Shown here piece by piece: positions 46,501-59,461 of a stretch of 64,000 nt of DNA. The notes below the pieces were generated by a model. That model searched no databases. It was not told the origin of the DNA and was given only the letters and a program-made list of their open reading frames with translations. Position numbers and translations under genes: made by a program. How positions within the stretch are numbered: position 1 is the stretch's first letter; each line of letters begins with the position of its first letter. Origin of the DNA: Bisporella sp. PMI_857 (Eukaryota > Ascomycota > Leotiomycetes > Helotiales > Helotiaceae); NCBI GenBank assembly GCA_021307315.1, contig JAJSPD010000046.1:186001-250000 (forward strand). The letters are read 5' to 3'.

Positions 46501-47046
46501 CAATGATGGTGCCTCCCCTAAACTTCGTAAAGTTTGCGTTAATGATGCTTCACATGAACTTTGAACTTAATCGGTGTGTCCGGAAGATCCAAAACGGCTG
46601 CTGGCTGGCGAAGAGGGTGTGTGGTGGTTGGTTGTGGTAACCCTAAGAGGCGTGGATGTGGAAATATGTAGATACTTTGATGACGAGTTGCAACAATAAT
46701 GATGTTGCAGCAACCGAAGCGTCATTTCAAGGGGCGGGGGCTGGTATCTTTCTTCTACTTTGCAGCATCTTCTATAGGGCAGTGCAATACGAAGGACAAG
46801 ACAGTTCGTTCTCCTTAAATGCTGTTCGGTGAAAGCGAAAAGGCAAATCTGGCCGGACTTGCCCGATCACATGATCTGCAGCCTACTGCCTCAGATATGA
46901 GGCCTCTAAATATAGAAAAGTTCGTGCCCGCACTACTCCCAATACAGCAGCTAGAAAACATCCACATCGTGACATCTTTCAACGTGGTAGCATCAGTCAT
47001 TCTCAGTTTGAGATAAACTGCATTTCTCAAACACGGAGAGAAGTTT
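40542..47046. other. 6.5 kb gene-poor stretch, no recognisable gene
   Basis: I went through the open frames on both strands and found no domain, motif order or splice-consistent exon set that I can name. The longest frame (43796-44272, minus) has no known pattern. Base composition is not extreme, so heavy repeat-induced mutation is not obvious. Homopolymer and microsatellite-like tracts occur (A9 near 41361, T9 near 45584). The first few hundred bases probably carry the Uds1 promoter and 5' leader, and the last few hundred the LTA4H promoter. Confidence 0.5.
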
Positions 47047-49362
47047 ATGACGACGTTCATCTCACTTGGTGTATCCCTACTCCTGTCGGTTCAACGAATG
47101 ACCCGCATCAATCCGAGCAGCAAGCCCAAGATCCTGGCCAAAACCCTCACAACCATGGCGTCCACCGTTGCTCCTCCACGTGACCCAAACACTGTATCTA
47201 ATTATAATTATTGGAGAACGAAGCATACCATTGCTGACCTGGCTATTGATTTTAAGAAGCAACGGCTGCATGGAAATGTAGGCGTTCCCAAATTGGAAAC
47301 TCAGGGCAACATAATACAAACTGCCATGCATTGAAACCCTGCTTCTTATAGTCAAGTTCAGAAGTAGACAATGCTGATGGCCATATTTTGCAGGTAACCC
47401 TAGAGCTCGAGTCAACCACGGAGAAGCAGTCCGAGGAAATCGTGCTCGATAGCAGTTTCGTCGATGTCCAGGCAATCAGCATCAACGGAACCAAAAGCAC
47501 CTCTTGGAAAGTCAGAGATAGATCCGAGCCATATGGGTCACCTGTAACCATCCCTATTCCTGGTGGCATAGGCAAAGGATCGAAACTTTCTGTTCAAATA
47601 TCCCTGTCGACCACAGACAAATGTACTGCCCTGCAATGGTTCGCGCCAGCCCAAACAAGCAACGGAAAGTTCCCATATATGTTCTCACAATGCCAAGCCA
47701 TACATAATCGATCTATCTTCCCATGTCAGGACACTCCAGATGTGAAGAGCACTTATGACTTCCGTATTCGTTCCCCTCTTCCAGTAGTGGCCAGTGGGCT
47801 ACCTCGAGGATCTTCATCGTTCATCCACGGAGAAAATGGCACGCCAGGAACCCTCCTTTATTCTTTCTATCAGGAGATTCCGATTCCTTCTTATCTTTTT
47901 GCGATTGCTTCCGGTGATATTGCAACCGCCGCTATTGGGCCACGTTCCGTTGTATCTACCGGTCCAGAGGAATTGGCAGCTGCCAAGTGGGAGCTTGAGA
48001 ATGATACCGAAAAGTTCATTGAAGTGGCCGAGAAGCTAATCTACTCATACCAGTGGACGCAGTACAATGTGCTTGTCTTACCACCCAGCTTTCCATACGG
48101 TGGGATGGAAAACCCAGTTTTCACATTCGCAACACCTACTATCGTTAGTGGAGACCGTGAGAATGTGGACGTTATCGCACACGAACTGAGTCACAGCTGG
48201 AGTGGTAATTTGGTCAGTAATGCTAGCTGGGAGCACTTCTGGCTCAATGAAGGCTGGACAACGTACTTGGAACGCCGTATACAGGCAGCACTTCATGGAG
48301 AGGCTCATCGTGATTTTTCTTCTATCATTGGATGGAAAGCACTAGTGGATTCAGTTAACCTATTCGGTGATGATCATGAATTTACTAAGTTGGTGGTTGA
48401 TCTTGAAGGCAAAGATCCTGATGATGCATTCAGCTCAATTCCTTATGAAAAAGGCTTCCACTTCTTGTACTACCTCGAGAAACTTGTCGGCAAGTCTTCA
48501 TGGGATAAGTTCATTCCTCACTATTTCAAAACCTGGCTTAAGAAATCGCTCGACTCGTATGAGTTCAAGACCACTCTTCTCGACTTCTTCGCCTCTGACA
48601 AAGCGGCATCGGCAGCTTTGGCAAAGGTTGATTGGGATACATGGTTCTACAAGCCTGGGTTGCCGCCTAAGCCAGAATTCGACACCAGCTTAGTTGATAC
48701 CTGCTATGCACTGGCTAAGGCCTGGGAGGATAAAGTATGTCCCACGCATCCCATTATGCAGTTGACCTCTTCTAACCACAGGGCCAGGATTACAAGCCAA
48801 GTCCTAATGACATTGGTGGTCTCTCTGCAAATCAAATTGTTGTTTTCCTTGAAACCCTCCAGCTAAATGAGACAAAACTCTCACCCTCACAATCACAATC
48901 CATGGGCTCCACGTACTCTCTTACCAAGACTCAGAATGTAGAGATTTTGGCAAGGTATTACAGAATAGCTCTCGGAGCTAAAGATGAGACTGTGTATCAT
49001 CCTGCTGCAGAGCTGCTGGGTAAAGTAGGGCGAATGAAGGTAGGTGACGCATGGCAATGTGGCTTATCACGCTATGAATCATTGCTGACGGCTATTCCCT
49101 TGCAGTTTGTACGGCCGTTGTTTAGGGCGTTGGTGGCCGTTGATCGCAAGTTGGCTGAGGAGGTTAGTCCATTTTCTTATTTTGTCGTGCTGGCAAATGA
49201 TTCCTGTTAGGGAATAAGTAGGAAATCAGATCTGATTTTCCTCTTGCCATCATCAACACTCGCTAATTATTGATCTAAATACAGACTTTCGAGAAGAACA
49301 AGGATTTCTACCACCCCATCTGTCGCGGCCAAGTCGAGAAGGATTTGCAAGAGGGCAAATAA
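47047..49362 (+). CDS. Leukotriene A4 hydrolase / M1 aminopeptidase
   Basis: Five exons (47047-47277, 47394-48734, 48782-49039, 49106-49162, 49285-49362) give up to 654 residues. Start choice is uncertain: ATGs at 47047, 47098 and 47155 are all in frame, and the longest adds a hydrophobic or transit-like segment, so dual localisation is possible. The catalytic domain has PYGGMENPVF (the G-x-MEN substrate motif) and the zinc site HELSH with the third ligand E exactly 18 residues later in WLNEGW. The C-terminal helical domain is shown by YSLTKTQNVEILARYY and the final CRGQVEKDLQ. Fungal members cleave N-terminal residues and can hydrolyse epoxide lipids. Intact. Confidence 0.95.
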
Positions 49363-50249
49363 GAAGTATAAAATCTAGGACAAGCATAACGGTTGCCAGA
49401 TAGAGCATCTTCTTCGGGTAATGATGCGGGACATGCAAAAGCTTGATGAGTAGTATCATTTGCGGCAAACGAAATCCGCATTATTACCTACATATTTAGC
49501 TAAAACTCATGCTTCTCTCATGCGCATCATCCTCATTCTCACATTCCTCTCTGACCTCTTGTCCAAATATACCCCCATAACACGTATAAAGCACAGCGGC
49601 GTATGGTCTCCTCTTCACATTCCTGTATAACGTCAGCCTTAAATGCATTACACATGCTGACAGCTTACGAGCCGACCCGTGAAACTCTGTGTTTCCGAGG
49701 CAAGATCACTACCGTAAGTACGTTCATGCATATTACACATGCACGTAAGCCGCAGTCACGACCCGTCAGCGGGACGCGTTCCGGTTTACTTGTTGGGAAA
49801 ATCAATATGCGGGCGGCTGTTCTCACTGCTGCATCCGCGTGACATCGAACATCAAACATCAAACTTCTGTGCCTCTCTGGGAAAACTTAGGATTTTTTGT
49901 TGTATGATGACCTTTATAAACCTGACGGAGAAGCAATGCTGCTGAGGTGTGGGTGGTGTTGGTATGTATTTTGAGGATATATTTCGTCAAGTTAATGGTA
50001 AGAATGCCACTTCAGTGTAGATATGCGCAAACCGTGTTGACGAGATGAATATATCTCATGTTGTTTCGAGTTGAGTGGATATATAGCATTATCGCAACTA
50101 AACATTAACCTAGCCCATAGAACGAAATGGCTGCCTCCAAGTCCCGCCAACATCGCATCGCCACAGTCTCGATCTCCGTTTGGGCCTCCAACACACATTC
50201 CCAACATCAAACACTTTTTTCTCTGCATATGGTATCATCTCACTCTCCC
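49363..50249. other. Convergent intergenic region, no gene seen
   Basis: About 890 bases between the 3' ends of LTA4H and the small oxidoreductase-like gene. Nothing coding is recognised. Confidence 0.5.
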
Positions 50250-51052
50250 CTACAGCCCAGCCATGCGTCTAAAACCAACATTACTAACCGTCCTGCCCTC
50301 CCCATCGACCCCTACCCCGCTCAGCGCCTCCCCATCACCCAGCGCCAGCTCGGTCAGGACGCATCCCAGCTCCCTCGTCGGCGAGATTATGCTGCCCCTC
50401 AACCTCAGCAGCGCCATCAGCCCACTCTTCGCAATCCCCAACGCCGGCACGAAGTCGCGGATCTCCGGGTGGTCTCGCGCGTCCACGCCCCCCGGACGCA
50501 AGCTGTACGGCCTCAGCAGCGCGTGCTCTGGCGACTTGGAGAGCGAGAGCAGAGCGGCTTCGGTTTGCCCTTTGATCCGTCCGAAGAACATGGTTAGTGG
50601 CCCCGGGGCCGTGGTCGCGCCCTCCCCGGATACGTAGACGAACCTGAACGGCTTGGGCGAGTTGAGCGTCGCGAAGGCTTTGGCCGCCGCGATGGGGTAG
50701 TCGTAGGTTATCTTCACGTATTCCCTGGGTTTATTGTGTTAATTTCGTCACGTGGTGCATAGCCAGGAGGTATAGGGGCTCACTCTTTCGTGACGGCGTT
50801 CTGGGAGATTCCTTGTGCCCAGACGACGCCTTGGGCGCCGGATAGCTCGTCTAATAGGGACTTTGGGTACTGCGTGAAGTCTTTGTGGATGATCACTTTG
50901 GCTTTCCCGTGGCCTTCTGCTTGTCGAACGGGACCACGCGCCAGGATGGAGATTTGGTGGATGGCTGGGTTGTTGAGCATGTGGTGGAGGACTGCGCTTC
51001 CTACGAGCCCAGTTCCCCCGGTGAGGATGAGGTGGACTTTTTCAGCCGACAT
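50250..51052 (-). CDS. NAD(P)-binding Rossmann protein, TIP30/epimerase-like
   Basis: Two exons (51052-50784, 50724-50250) with a 59-base intron give 247 residues. The N-terminus starts straight into a Rossmann fold: VHLILTGGTGLVGSAVLHHM has the G-x-x-G-x-x-G dinucleotide motif, followed by ISILARGPVR as strand 2. Later blocks are GVVWAQGIS, FRFVYVSGEGATTAPG and LLRPYSLRPGGV. The usual Tyr-x3-Lys pair of classical short-chain dehydrogenases is not obvious, fitting the atypical TIP30/HTATIP2-like or NmrA-like group. Small soluble protein; substrate unknown. An in-frame ATG further upstream (51121) is less likely because it adds a poorly conserved hydrophobic piece. Confidence 0.82.
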
Positions 51053-52908
51053 CTCGATGGAAGGGGTGAATATTGAGCAAGCGTTGGAAGAAATTGGGAA
51101 GATAATTAGTGCTAGATCCAATCCTCAAACAACAGATATGAATATGCATATATATTTCTGCTTCCGCCAGGCTGTAAAATGACGACGCTTCGGGAATTAA
51201 GCTTCGTCCGGATTGTGACTAGATGGCGCCAGCATCACGACCTCCAGATGAAGTGCGCAAGGTGAGCACCAACCATGGCATTCACAAAACTCCGAGCGGT
51301 CCTCCTTCTGCCTTTTGATTTGGACTTTGAGACAAAAAAACGTCGATATCACAGCGACTTTGTCCCGGCTGACCAATGACGGGCTGTTGATATCGACGCC
51401 ACGTCGGCGGATCGGATTTAATTCCAACCACAGCTCCGTTCGATGTCAGCACGTTGCAGCATCTCACCCATAATCAACCATTGATTGATCATAGGTTCCA
51501 GTCTAATATCATCGTAATATATCTTACGCATAACTTCTTATAAGGCCATACATAGTTGACATTGAAGTGGGGCGTCTCAATAGATGCGTGTTTTGTCCAT
51601 CCCTCCATTCCTCAATCCCCCTAATTTGTACGTTGTTCTGTTGCTCGTAATTCGACTTCATATGCTCTTGTTATTATGTTCTTGCTTTGATTATTGCCAA
51701 CAAACTTACAAGAGACCTTTCATGCTTTTGAACAAAAATGTGTTGTTTGGGCTTGCTAAAAGCGTGTTCTTCGTTCGGAGCATCCGTTATGTTCTAATCT
51801 CGCAGAAGCAGACCCGAGATCTCTTTAGATGAGCATTTTAGTAGATGTCTATTATGCAGGGCTCTTTAACCTTGCATTTTTAGTATATAGTGTCATTTGT
51901 ATCAGGGATACTAACATGATGTCCATTGTATGACCTCCACTCTCCGTCTCAAAACCTTAATGCGGCTCGGCCAAAATGTATCAACAGGGCTGGGATGGCA
52001 TGCATGGAGGTTTATTTCACCATGGATATATCGTTGAGCAGGAGGATAGAATGGAATCAAAACATGTAGCAACATATGCAACTAATTCTTGTTCCTATGT
52101 ACATCTTGCATTGATGCACATAACGACCTTCAGGTGCTCAACTGTACGGTCCCGGTTTCTAAAATGCCAACATTTAAATACAAAGCTATCTCTGGAATAA
52201 ACATGCTCAACGCGAGTTTGAAGCTGTTTGGGATGTCTCCACTGTTCGCAGCTTTGGCCTGATGCCCATCTCCTCTATCGACCGACGCACGAGAGGATAT
52301 AGAGGATGGCCGATACAAGGTCGAAAGACTAGACATTTAGTCTAACCTTCTATCATCAACCTGCCCGGAAAGGTGATGCCATTCACGTAAAGTTAGCTGC
52401 GAATAAAGGCTACGTCTAGTGATTTATCATATCTTTTGTATAGACCACACGAAAGTTAACCCAAAACGCTGCTTTCTAGTTTATGCAGTGATGATTTTTT
52501 CTGTCCATGTAAATTTTTAGAGAGCGTCATGATTGTGTATTCTGCCTCATTTTTCACTCGTTTTTGACATTAGCACTATTGCAGGATTATTCGATAATGT
52601 AGGCTAGTTACTCAGGGTCATTAAAGTCTTTTTTTGATTTTGATAAGCGTTGCCACACTATGATTTGATACCTGCTTCTATTTATATCACGCCTTATGGT
52701 ATAATTGCGACAACGGCTGGTTTCGTTCTCCTCCGCAGTCAATCACATATGAGCCGTGTACCCTCATCTGACAGACCTGTGCTGTCCTGTGCTTGAGCTT
52801 TGAGTAGGGCTGGAAAGTCTTCCCACCACTTTATCTAGTCTATGAAACCTCGAAAGCTACAATACTGTGACTGCTTGAGTGGGTCCCCTTCAGCCTTGAC
52901 TGAGCGTA
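51053..52908. other. Intergenic, no gene seen
   Basis: About 1.85 kb, AT-rich, with frequent stops in all frames. No recognisable domain or RNA gene. Confidence 0.5.
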
Positions 52909-54928
52909 ATGATTCTGGGTCACGAACACTTTGAGCGGGAAACTCCAAATTCCAGCTCTACGCCTAGCCTCAAGGTTAGATACAACTTCTCTCGAGCATC
53001 CTTCGACCTTACACCCTTAGAACAGCAACACTCGGCATCATTTTCAGGTATAATTTTAATGATGGGGCAAAACTCCGCTAGGGCTGCAGCTCAAAGCGGA
53101 GCACCGTTTTTGAATATCGACATATGGTATAACGTATTTCAAAAGGTACACTTCCTTCCTTCAATGAAGATAATCTCGGGATAATCAAAGCTGACTTATA
53201 GAGATTGCTTTGGAACATATAGATAATGAAGATAACAACGTCCGGCGATTTGGGGCGAAAAGCCGCAATGGGTAGACTGGCCGTGGTGTCATATCGGCTA
53301 TCCTTCGAAGTACGATAATTAAATTAGGTATTTTGTTGAATTGGTTGCAAATTAAAAAGCTTCAACCTTTGGCTCCGTCGTATGCGTCTTCTCTCTTGAA
53401 CACTTAACACAGCCATTGCCCCAGTTGTGTACAACCATATCGATTTCAGAAAGCGATCGCTCCCTATTCCCGATTATATTCAGATAGTAGTATTCGCATC
53501 ACGAATCTTGCAACGCCGAGACTAAATTTTGTATGCAGACGGCTGTTCAGAGAGTTATGCCACAAAAATAGTCGCGCCATTTCTTCAGACTAAAGCTTTC
53601 GTCTATCTCATGCCGCTGCAGCAAACTCAAGGAACTATGGCCAGTTAACAAAAAGACCATGATATCACTCTATCTAAGCGCACACTGAAGGCTGACGCTA
53701 TTTTAACAGTTGAACCTATGGGCACATGGCTGAGAAGGAAAGACGACTTTGCGTGACCATATAGCTGAATGCTTTTATGAACTATACTCATAATGTGTCC
53801 TTGAAAGCAACCAGAAGTTTTTGTAAAAATACCGTCAGCTTAGATAGGAGAGATGTGGAAAGCAAAATCAAACATCGAAATGTACGGACGAAGGACGGAA
53901 ATATAATTCGCGCTGTCGAGAAGGTCACCATTGATCTTCAAAATAGTGAAGATTTTACGCCCTTCTGGCCTTCGGTCATCGGTTACTTGCCATGGAAATA
54001 CTCGAATTTTCTACTGACGATAACTGGAGCGCCCATTCCAAAGAAGATATCAGTATACTCTGGGATGTTTTTGTCTTCGTCACCTTTATTTAGATCGCCG
54101 GGGCACTGTGAGCTCCCTGGAGACCGTAAGCTTCAGTCAGCCTGCCAATCTGGAGACCATATTTCTCCAAGTGTGGGAAACATACGAAGATGAGATAACT
54201 TATCGGCGCGGGCTTTTACGCTAAATAGTGAAACTCCTCACCGAAGTCACCGATTTCGACTATTTATCGTCGATCACATGGGGATTTGTCCTCCGGAGAC
54301 TCTGATAATTATGGGGGAAACTCTTCACCAGCTGATGGTTCGATCAGGGAATCCCATGAATGAGATTGTGATTATCTTCTCTAGATTACGTTTACTCCAC
54401 CAGGGTTGCCCTGACTTAGAATATCTTGAAATCAATCTCCCCTTATAGTCGTATGAAGACGATAGTTCTCATAAGCTAGGAGGAGAATACGACCCTGAAA
54501 AAGCTCTTACTCTTTCACAATTCTTCAATCTGAAATAGATGTCACTTTATGTCCTATCCAGTCCATTCAGAGGCACAAAATACTGACCCGGATTACGACT
54601 ACTCCGTGATTGTTACTACGGAATTATACAATACCAAAATTAGAGTTCCTTTTGAAAGCACCATTGTCCTTTTGGACTCAAGTAAGCCGCCGCCGAACTG
54701 GTATAAACTGACTGGAAGAGTTAAAGGTTGGTCTTGGGATCGATGCTTCTGCTCAAGAATGGGTAATGATGGTCGAGTGAAAGTTTGGATAAGGTCAGGG
54801 TATGGCAGGATGGTGAGGTGTGGGGGGCATGGGAGTATTATTCTCCGAGTAGGACGATGTTGTTACAGACGACAAGGTGGGCGAGAGGATACACCGTCAA
54901 CACATGTAATTATTAGTAGTTGGTGAGT
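52909..54928 (+). pseudogene. Possible F-box/leucine-rich type protein relic
   Basis: Scattered blocks on one strand suggest a decayed fungal F-box protein. FLNIDIWYNVFQKVHF (about 53108-53155) resembles an F-box start and is followed by a GT donor and a later AG. GCPDLEYLEINLP (about 54407-54446) resembles the leucine-rich middle of such proteins. Further on are PFESTIVLLDSSKPPPNW and VKGWSWDR. Frames change and stops intervene throughout. No single intact reading frame can be built from splice signals. The assignment is weak and limits are approximate. Confidence 0.35.
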
Positions 54929-55972
54929 TTTGCCAAGCCAAATAAGAATATCAAATACGATGAAGAGAGATTCATGATTAATTGCATGCCTTGTGGAACA
55001 TACTAAGTCATGTTTCTGCGTCTTGAGGACTCAGAACTGAGTAATGACGTAGTTCACAAGATCCATCGATTGATATAGCTTGAAAAGTCGAGATTGCTAT
55101 TTGTTCGGTATATTTGAGGCAGGGAGTGATGACTTTAGCCTCTCCATTGTAATAATCATGTTTGGGCACCTCACGTGTAGCATCACGTGCCGGAATCGGC
55201 AAATTTGGAAGGCTTTTACTCATCACCCATTCCTGAGATACATTTATCGACATGCGGTCGAAAGAGTATTTGCATCATCAGGGAAAGCATGTCATCTTGT
55301 GCTCTTCAACTTCTCCTTCCCGATCATCCCATCGGCCACTGCATGGAACTGAGGCTACAAATGTATTGCCTTTAAGGTCGTAGGACTGACTGATCGATGG
55401 ATTCCTTCCTCTGATGATCAAACAACTTCCGAGCCTCTCAATCTATTCTGCTTAAGCCCAAACAGCAAGAAGCTCCGAAACAGTTGGCGGGGTTGCCAAG
55501 CGGCATACCGTTCACTCATATAAACACCTATTGTGACGCCGATCTGCAGATCCTGGTGTGAGGATTTCACTTCCAGATTCCGGACGCTCGATTGGAAAAT
55601 TATCTCAAGTCTGTCCTGCCACTATTGGGAGACTCTGCTGATGGATGGGGTGCTAGCCGAGGCGGTTGAGACGGTCCAGGTTTCTGACAGCCAAACCTGA
55701 AACGAATCAACCGATCTCCGTTGCTTAAAACCCTTATTGGTTATTTTAGCCTCAAACATTGAGACAAAGACTTCAAGGATGACCATGTTTAACAATTGGG
55801 CCGTGCTTAACCTTATATTGACCACCATGGCTATATTCTGAATCTTTCAATATCACCAGCGTGACAATCCTTGACCTTTCAGAGTCCAGTCTTGAAGACA
55901 GGATAGGTCCTTCCTTACAGCATATCTTCTTATATATTAAATTTTGTACTATACCTTTTCAATCATTTCAAA
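54929..55972. other. Intergenic, no gene seen
   Basis: About 1 kb before the SET-domain gene. Probably contains its promoter. Nothing else is recognised. Confidence 0.45.
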
Positions 55973-57422
55973 ATGCTATTCTTGTTCTTGTCACAGGGAT
56001 GTCTGGCCACAGCTTCATTGCTTAGTGGCCCAATGGCCGAGATCTCGTCCTCAAATTTGAATATCGCTTACTCAAATTCACTACAAAACAATTCAACATG
56101 CTCAGCCATCGGTGGTAAGAATGATTACTTCATCCAAAATAGATTGAGAAGCTTTGGGATCTGCCATTCCAGAACGCAACCTTTGCCATCGGTAATAGAT
56201 GTGCCTTCTATATCACCATGGAAATATCCTATTTCATGCACCACAAACGCAACAATCAGATTTTGTACATATAGCTCTCCGAAATTCGCAAACAATCGCG
56301 GGCTCTCGGTTCTCACCAAGCCTGAGATCGCTAACAAGATCTCAAAATACAAGAGTGTTCAAAGACCCAGTACTCGAGACCCTTTTCGCGCTTTCCCTCC
56401 ACCATTTGAGATCAAAGAATTACCTGGGAGAGGATTAGGGGTCATCGCAAACCGGACTATAGAGAGAGGGGAGAGGCTTTTTGCTCATGCTGTTATGGGA
56501 ATATTTCATAATGACGCTTTTCTGGCAGAGCATGAGCCGAGTTATCGGGAGCACGAGGATCTTTTCCACGATGCAATCGATCAGCTGCCTCTAGATTCGA
56601 ATGAGCTGTTTTGGGATTTGACATCGCATGAGGAAACTTTAGGCATTAATCGTGTGATCGGGCGGCTCAATACGAACACATTTGCTGCAAACTTTGGAGG
56701 CGAAGGTCATAGTGTTATTGTTCCTGAGACTGCGGTAAGCGGAATTGGTATAAGATGTCTTGTTTTCTGGCTGACATTCTTCGTTTGATAGAGAATGAAC
56801 CATGATTGTAGGCCCAAGTACATAACACCTTACCCTTAAAGCTTAGATATATAGACTTATGGGGGTGCGGTATGCTGACATGCACAGTACGATGTATTAT
56901 ATGAACCATAAATCTCTGGTTCACTACACCCATGCATCAAGGCAGATCCACGCCGGAGAAGAAATCACAATTACATGTATGTAACACTCTTACCAAAATA
57001 CTTCATCACTAAGACCCTCAGATATTGATCCTCTCCAAACCTATAAGGAGCGTCAAGACGCCATCGAGCGGAGCTGGGGATTCAAATGCACATGCTCGCA
57101 CTGCAGCATGCCAAGGGCATTTCGAAAAGAAAGCGATGCTCGCATCAAGCTCATCCTCTCCCTCAATAAAGAGTTTGAAAACATTATTAAGGCAGATTTC
57201 GAGATCGAAGACATGCTTGGCAAAGCGGAGTTGCTTGTCAGTTTGTACGAGCAAGAACGGCTGACAGGGAGCATGGAGGATCCATATAGGATCGCCACAT
57301 TAGCGTACGCGAAAGCAGGACACTCTTCTGAAGCTGTCAAGTGGACGATGAAAGCTACGGAGGCGTACCTAATCAGTGAAGGAAACCGGCAGAGGATTGT
57401 GAAGGACTTAGAATTATTATAG
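55973..57422 (+). CDS. SET-domain (SMYD-like) protein with hydrophobic N-terminus
   Basis: Four exons (55973-56734, 56792-56817, 56888-56976, 57022-57422) give 425 residues. The SET domain starts near residue 145 with FEIKELPGRGLGVIANRTI, and three introns cut through its second half. The joined exons read MNHDCRPNT (the N-H-x-C-x-P-N signature), GEEITITYIDP, and then FKCTCSHC, a cysteine-rich post-SET. No MYND zinc finger is seen. The C-terminal 100 residues are helical. The first 25 residues (LFLFLSQGCLATASLLSG) look like a signal peptide, unusual for a nuclear or cytosolic methyltransferase; fungi do have families of such secreted-looking SET proteins. Exon 2 is only 26 bases, yet phases all agree. 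Substrate unknown. Confidence 0.85.
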
Positions 57423-57627
57423 AAGCACATCTAGAGTGGAGCCATATTAAGCGAAGCCCCTTTATTGAATCTGCTTATATAAGGTTTTGCATTCTTTCTA
57501 GCATTCCTTTGTCTCGCCCTGTTAGTCCTAATATAGCTTCGTGTTACATGGGTATGTGGTAAGTGCTGCATCTTTTCTTTATTTCACCCTCATCAACTTT
57601 CATCTCTGCACGGATCGAGTGACCATA

Positions 57628-59148
57628 ATGGGGACCAAATCCCTTGAGAAACTGCGTCCTCTAGGTACCACCTTTCATACTCTCACCTTTTAACAGATCG
57701 TTAATTATTACTCAGGAGGGCTGGAGCGCTATTTCGCAACATGGCATCATCTTAATTTCTATTACAACATCGGAATAACAGGCTACTATGTTCTCCCACC
57801 CTTCTCATCCGTCTCCGTCGAACAGACGATTTACGCCGCCCTTGCACTCGTTATAGCTAAACATCCAATTCTCTCTACCGTTATCCTTGGCGACTCCACA
57901 TCTTCTCCATACTTCGCGCACCTACCGTCCTTCGATCTACAAGACGTAGTCACCATCGTCGAGCGCAAGCGTGCATATCCCAGCGGCGACGGCCGAGACA
58001 TTGAGCTCGATAAATTGCTTGAGACGCCACATAATGAGGCTTTTGAGAACGATGGAAATGAACCAATATGTCCACTTTGGCGATTGTTGGTATTGACGAA
58101 TCCGAACGTCGGGAGTGATCATGCCTTCACGGCAAGCTTTGTGTTCCACCACTCGATTAGTGATGCCGCTTCAGGGTTAAACTTTCATAAACGTTTTTTG
58201 GAGGCATTGAATGAAGCACCGCAACCTTTGAAAAGCGCCGTCATACGCTCACCGTGTACTCCCCTCCCTCCCCCGCTCGAAAACTTGCTCTCGCTTCCTG
58301 TTACCGTGAAGAGGCTAATGAGGACGTTCTTCGAAACGCGGTTTCAGAGCCTCCCACGCGGCGTCTGGGCAGGTGCACCCGTCGCCTTACCTCCTAAGGC
58401 CGCGAACAGGAGATTCATGTCCGTGACGCTGAGTCCAGATGTCACAACCGCCTTCGTCGCGCTCTGCAAATCTAATGGTACTACGCTCCAAGCAACTCTA
58501 GAGGTTCTTGCCGCGCAATGCATGTTCGGAATCCTTCCGGAGAAGTTCAAACGCCTAGATTTCACCATCGCGGTGTCCCTACGCAGGTTCTTGGATGAGG
58601 ACAAGGTGGAAGAGGATGGGTTTGGAACCTTTAATTCCAGCGCGTTTGATCACTTTGAGAGGGATAATTTTGGGACCGACGGGTTTCGATGGAATGAAGC
58701 GCATCGTGCGAGGGATGTACTGGCTAGCCATTTGGAGTTGAAGGGTAAAGATGAGGTGGTCGGCCTGCTTAAATATATCAGGAATAATGAGAAGTTCTGC
58801 TGGGACAAGGTGGGCAAGCCGAGGTGGGCGGCTGTCGAGATTAGTAATATAGGTGCGTTTCATAAGGTGAAAGAGGGAAGGAAGGAGGATATTAGGGAAG
58901 ATGAGAAGCAAGATCTGGATGAGAGTGAATGGGAGGAAGGCGAGTCGTGGAAGATGGGTCGTATGGTATTCAGCCAGAGTGCGGGGGTTATGAGCGCGGC
59001 TATCTCTGTGAGTGTTATCACAGGCGGCGATGGCGGATTGACTTTGGGCTTCGCGTGGTTGAAGGGTGTGGTCGATAGGGATGTTGTGGTGAAATTGATG
59101 CGGAACATGCAGCAAGGCATCCATGAGCTTGCTTTGCCTGACGATTGA
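57628..59148 (+). CDS. Alcohol acetyltransferase / condensation-fold protein
   Basis: Two exons (57628-57664, 57716-59148) give 489 residues. The short first exon encodes MGTKSLEKLRPL; the joint gives LGGLERYFATWHHL, the usual start of the fungal AATase family. The catalytic H-H-x3-D is FVFHHSISDAASG at about residue 155. Later, AVEISNIGAF and the VFSQSAGVMSAAISVSV block match the family C-terminus, separated by a charged insert rich in Lys and Glu. The family transfers acyl groups from CoA to alcohols or other acceptors. Position after the SET gene (206 bases, same strand) has no clear functional meaning. Intact. Confidence 0.85.
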
Positions 59149-59461
59149 TAGATTACCTCATGGTTCGTGATCATGATGCTTCGCATGTAATGCTTACTTT
59201 GGGGTTGGTTCTTTAATAGCACACAAAAAATGTCATTAGTGTTAGGGATAGAAATGGAATGACTTAGGTTCCATACAAAATTAGGAATGAGCTTCATTAT
59301 CATATACCTCGTATTTTCATACGGTCGCAAGTTTGACTGTAGAATATCTAGAAGACCAATGAGACTTGAGAGCAACTATTTTCTTTGAATATTACTTCGA
59401 GGGCTAGATACCACCCATTATTATGGGGTAAATTAGCCGTTCGAGCACGAGCAAGCACAGC
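59149..59461. other. Intergenic, no gene seen
   Basis: About 310 bases after the acetyltransferase-like gene, AT-rich, with nothing recognised. Confidence 0.5.
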
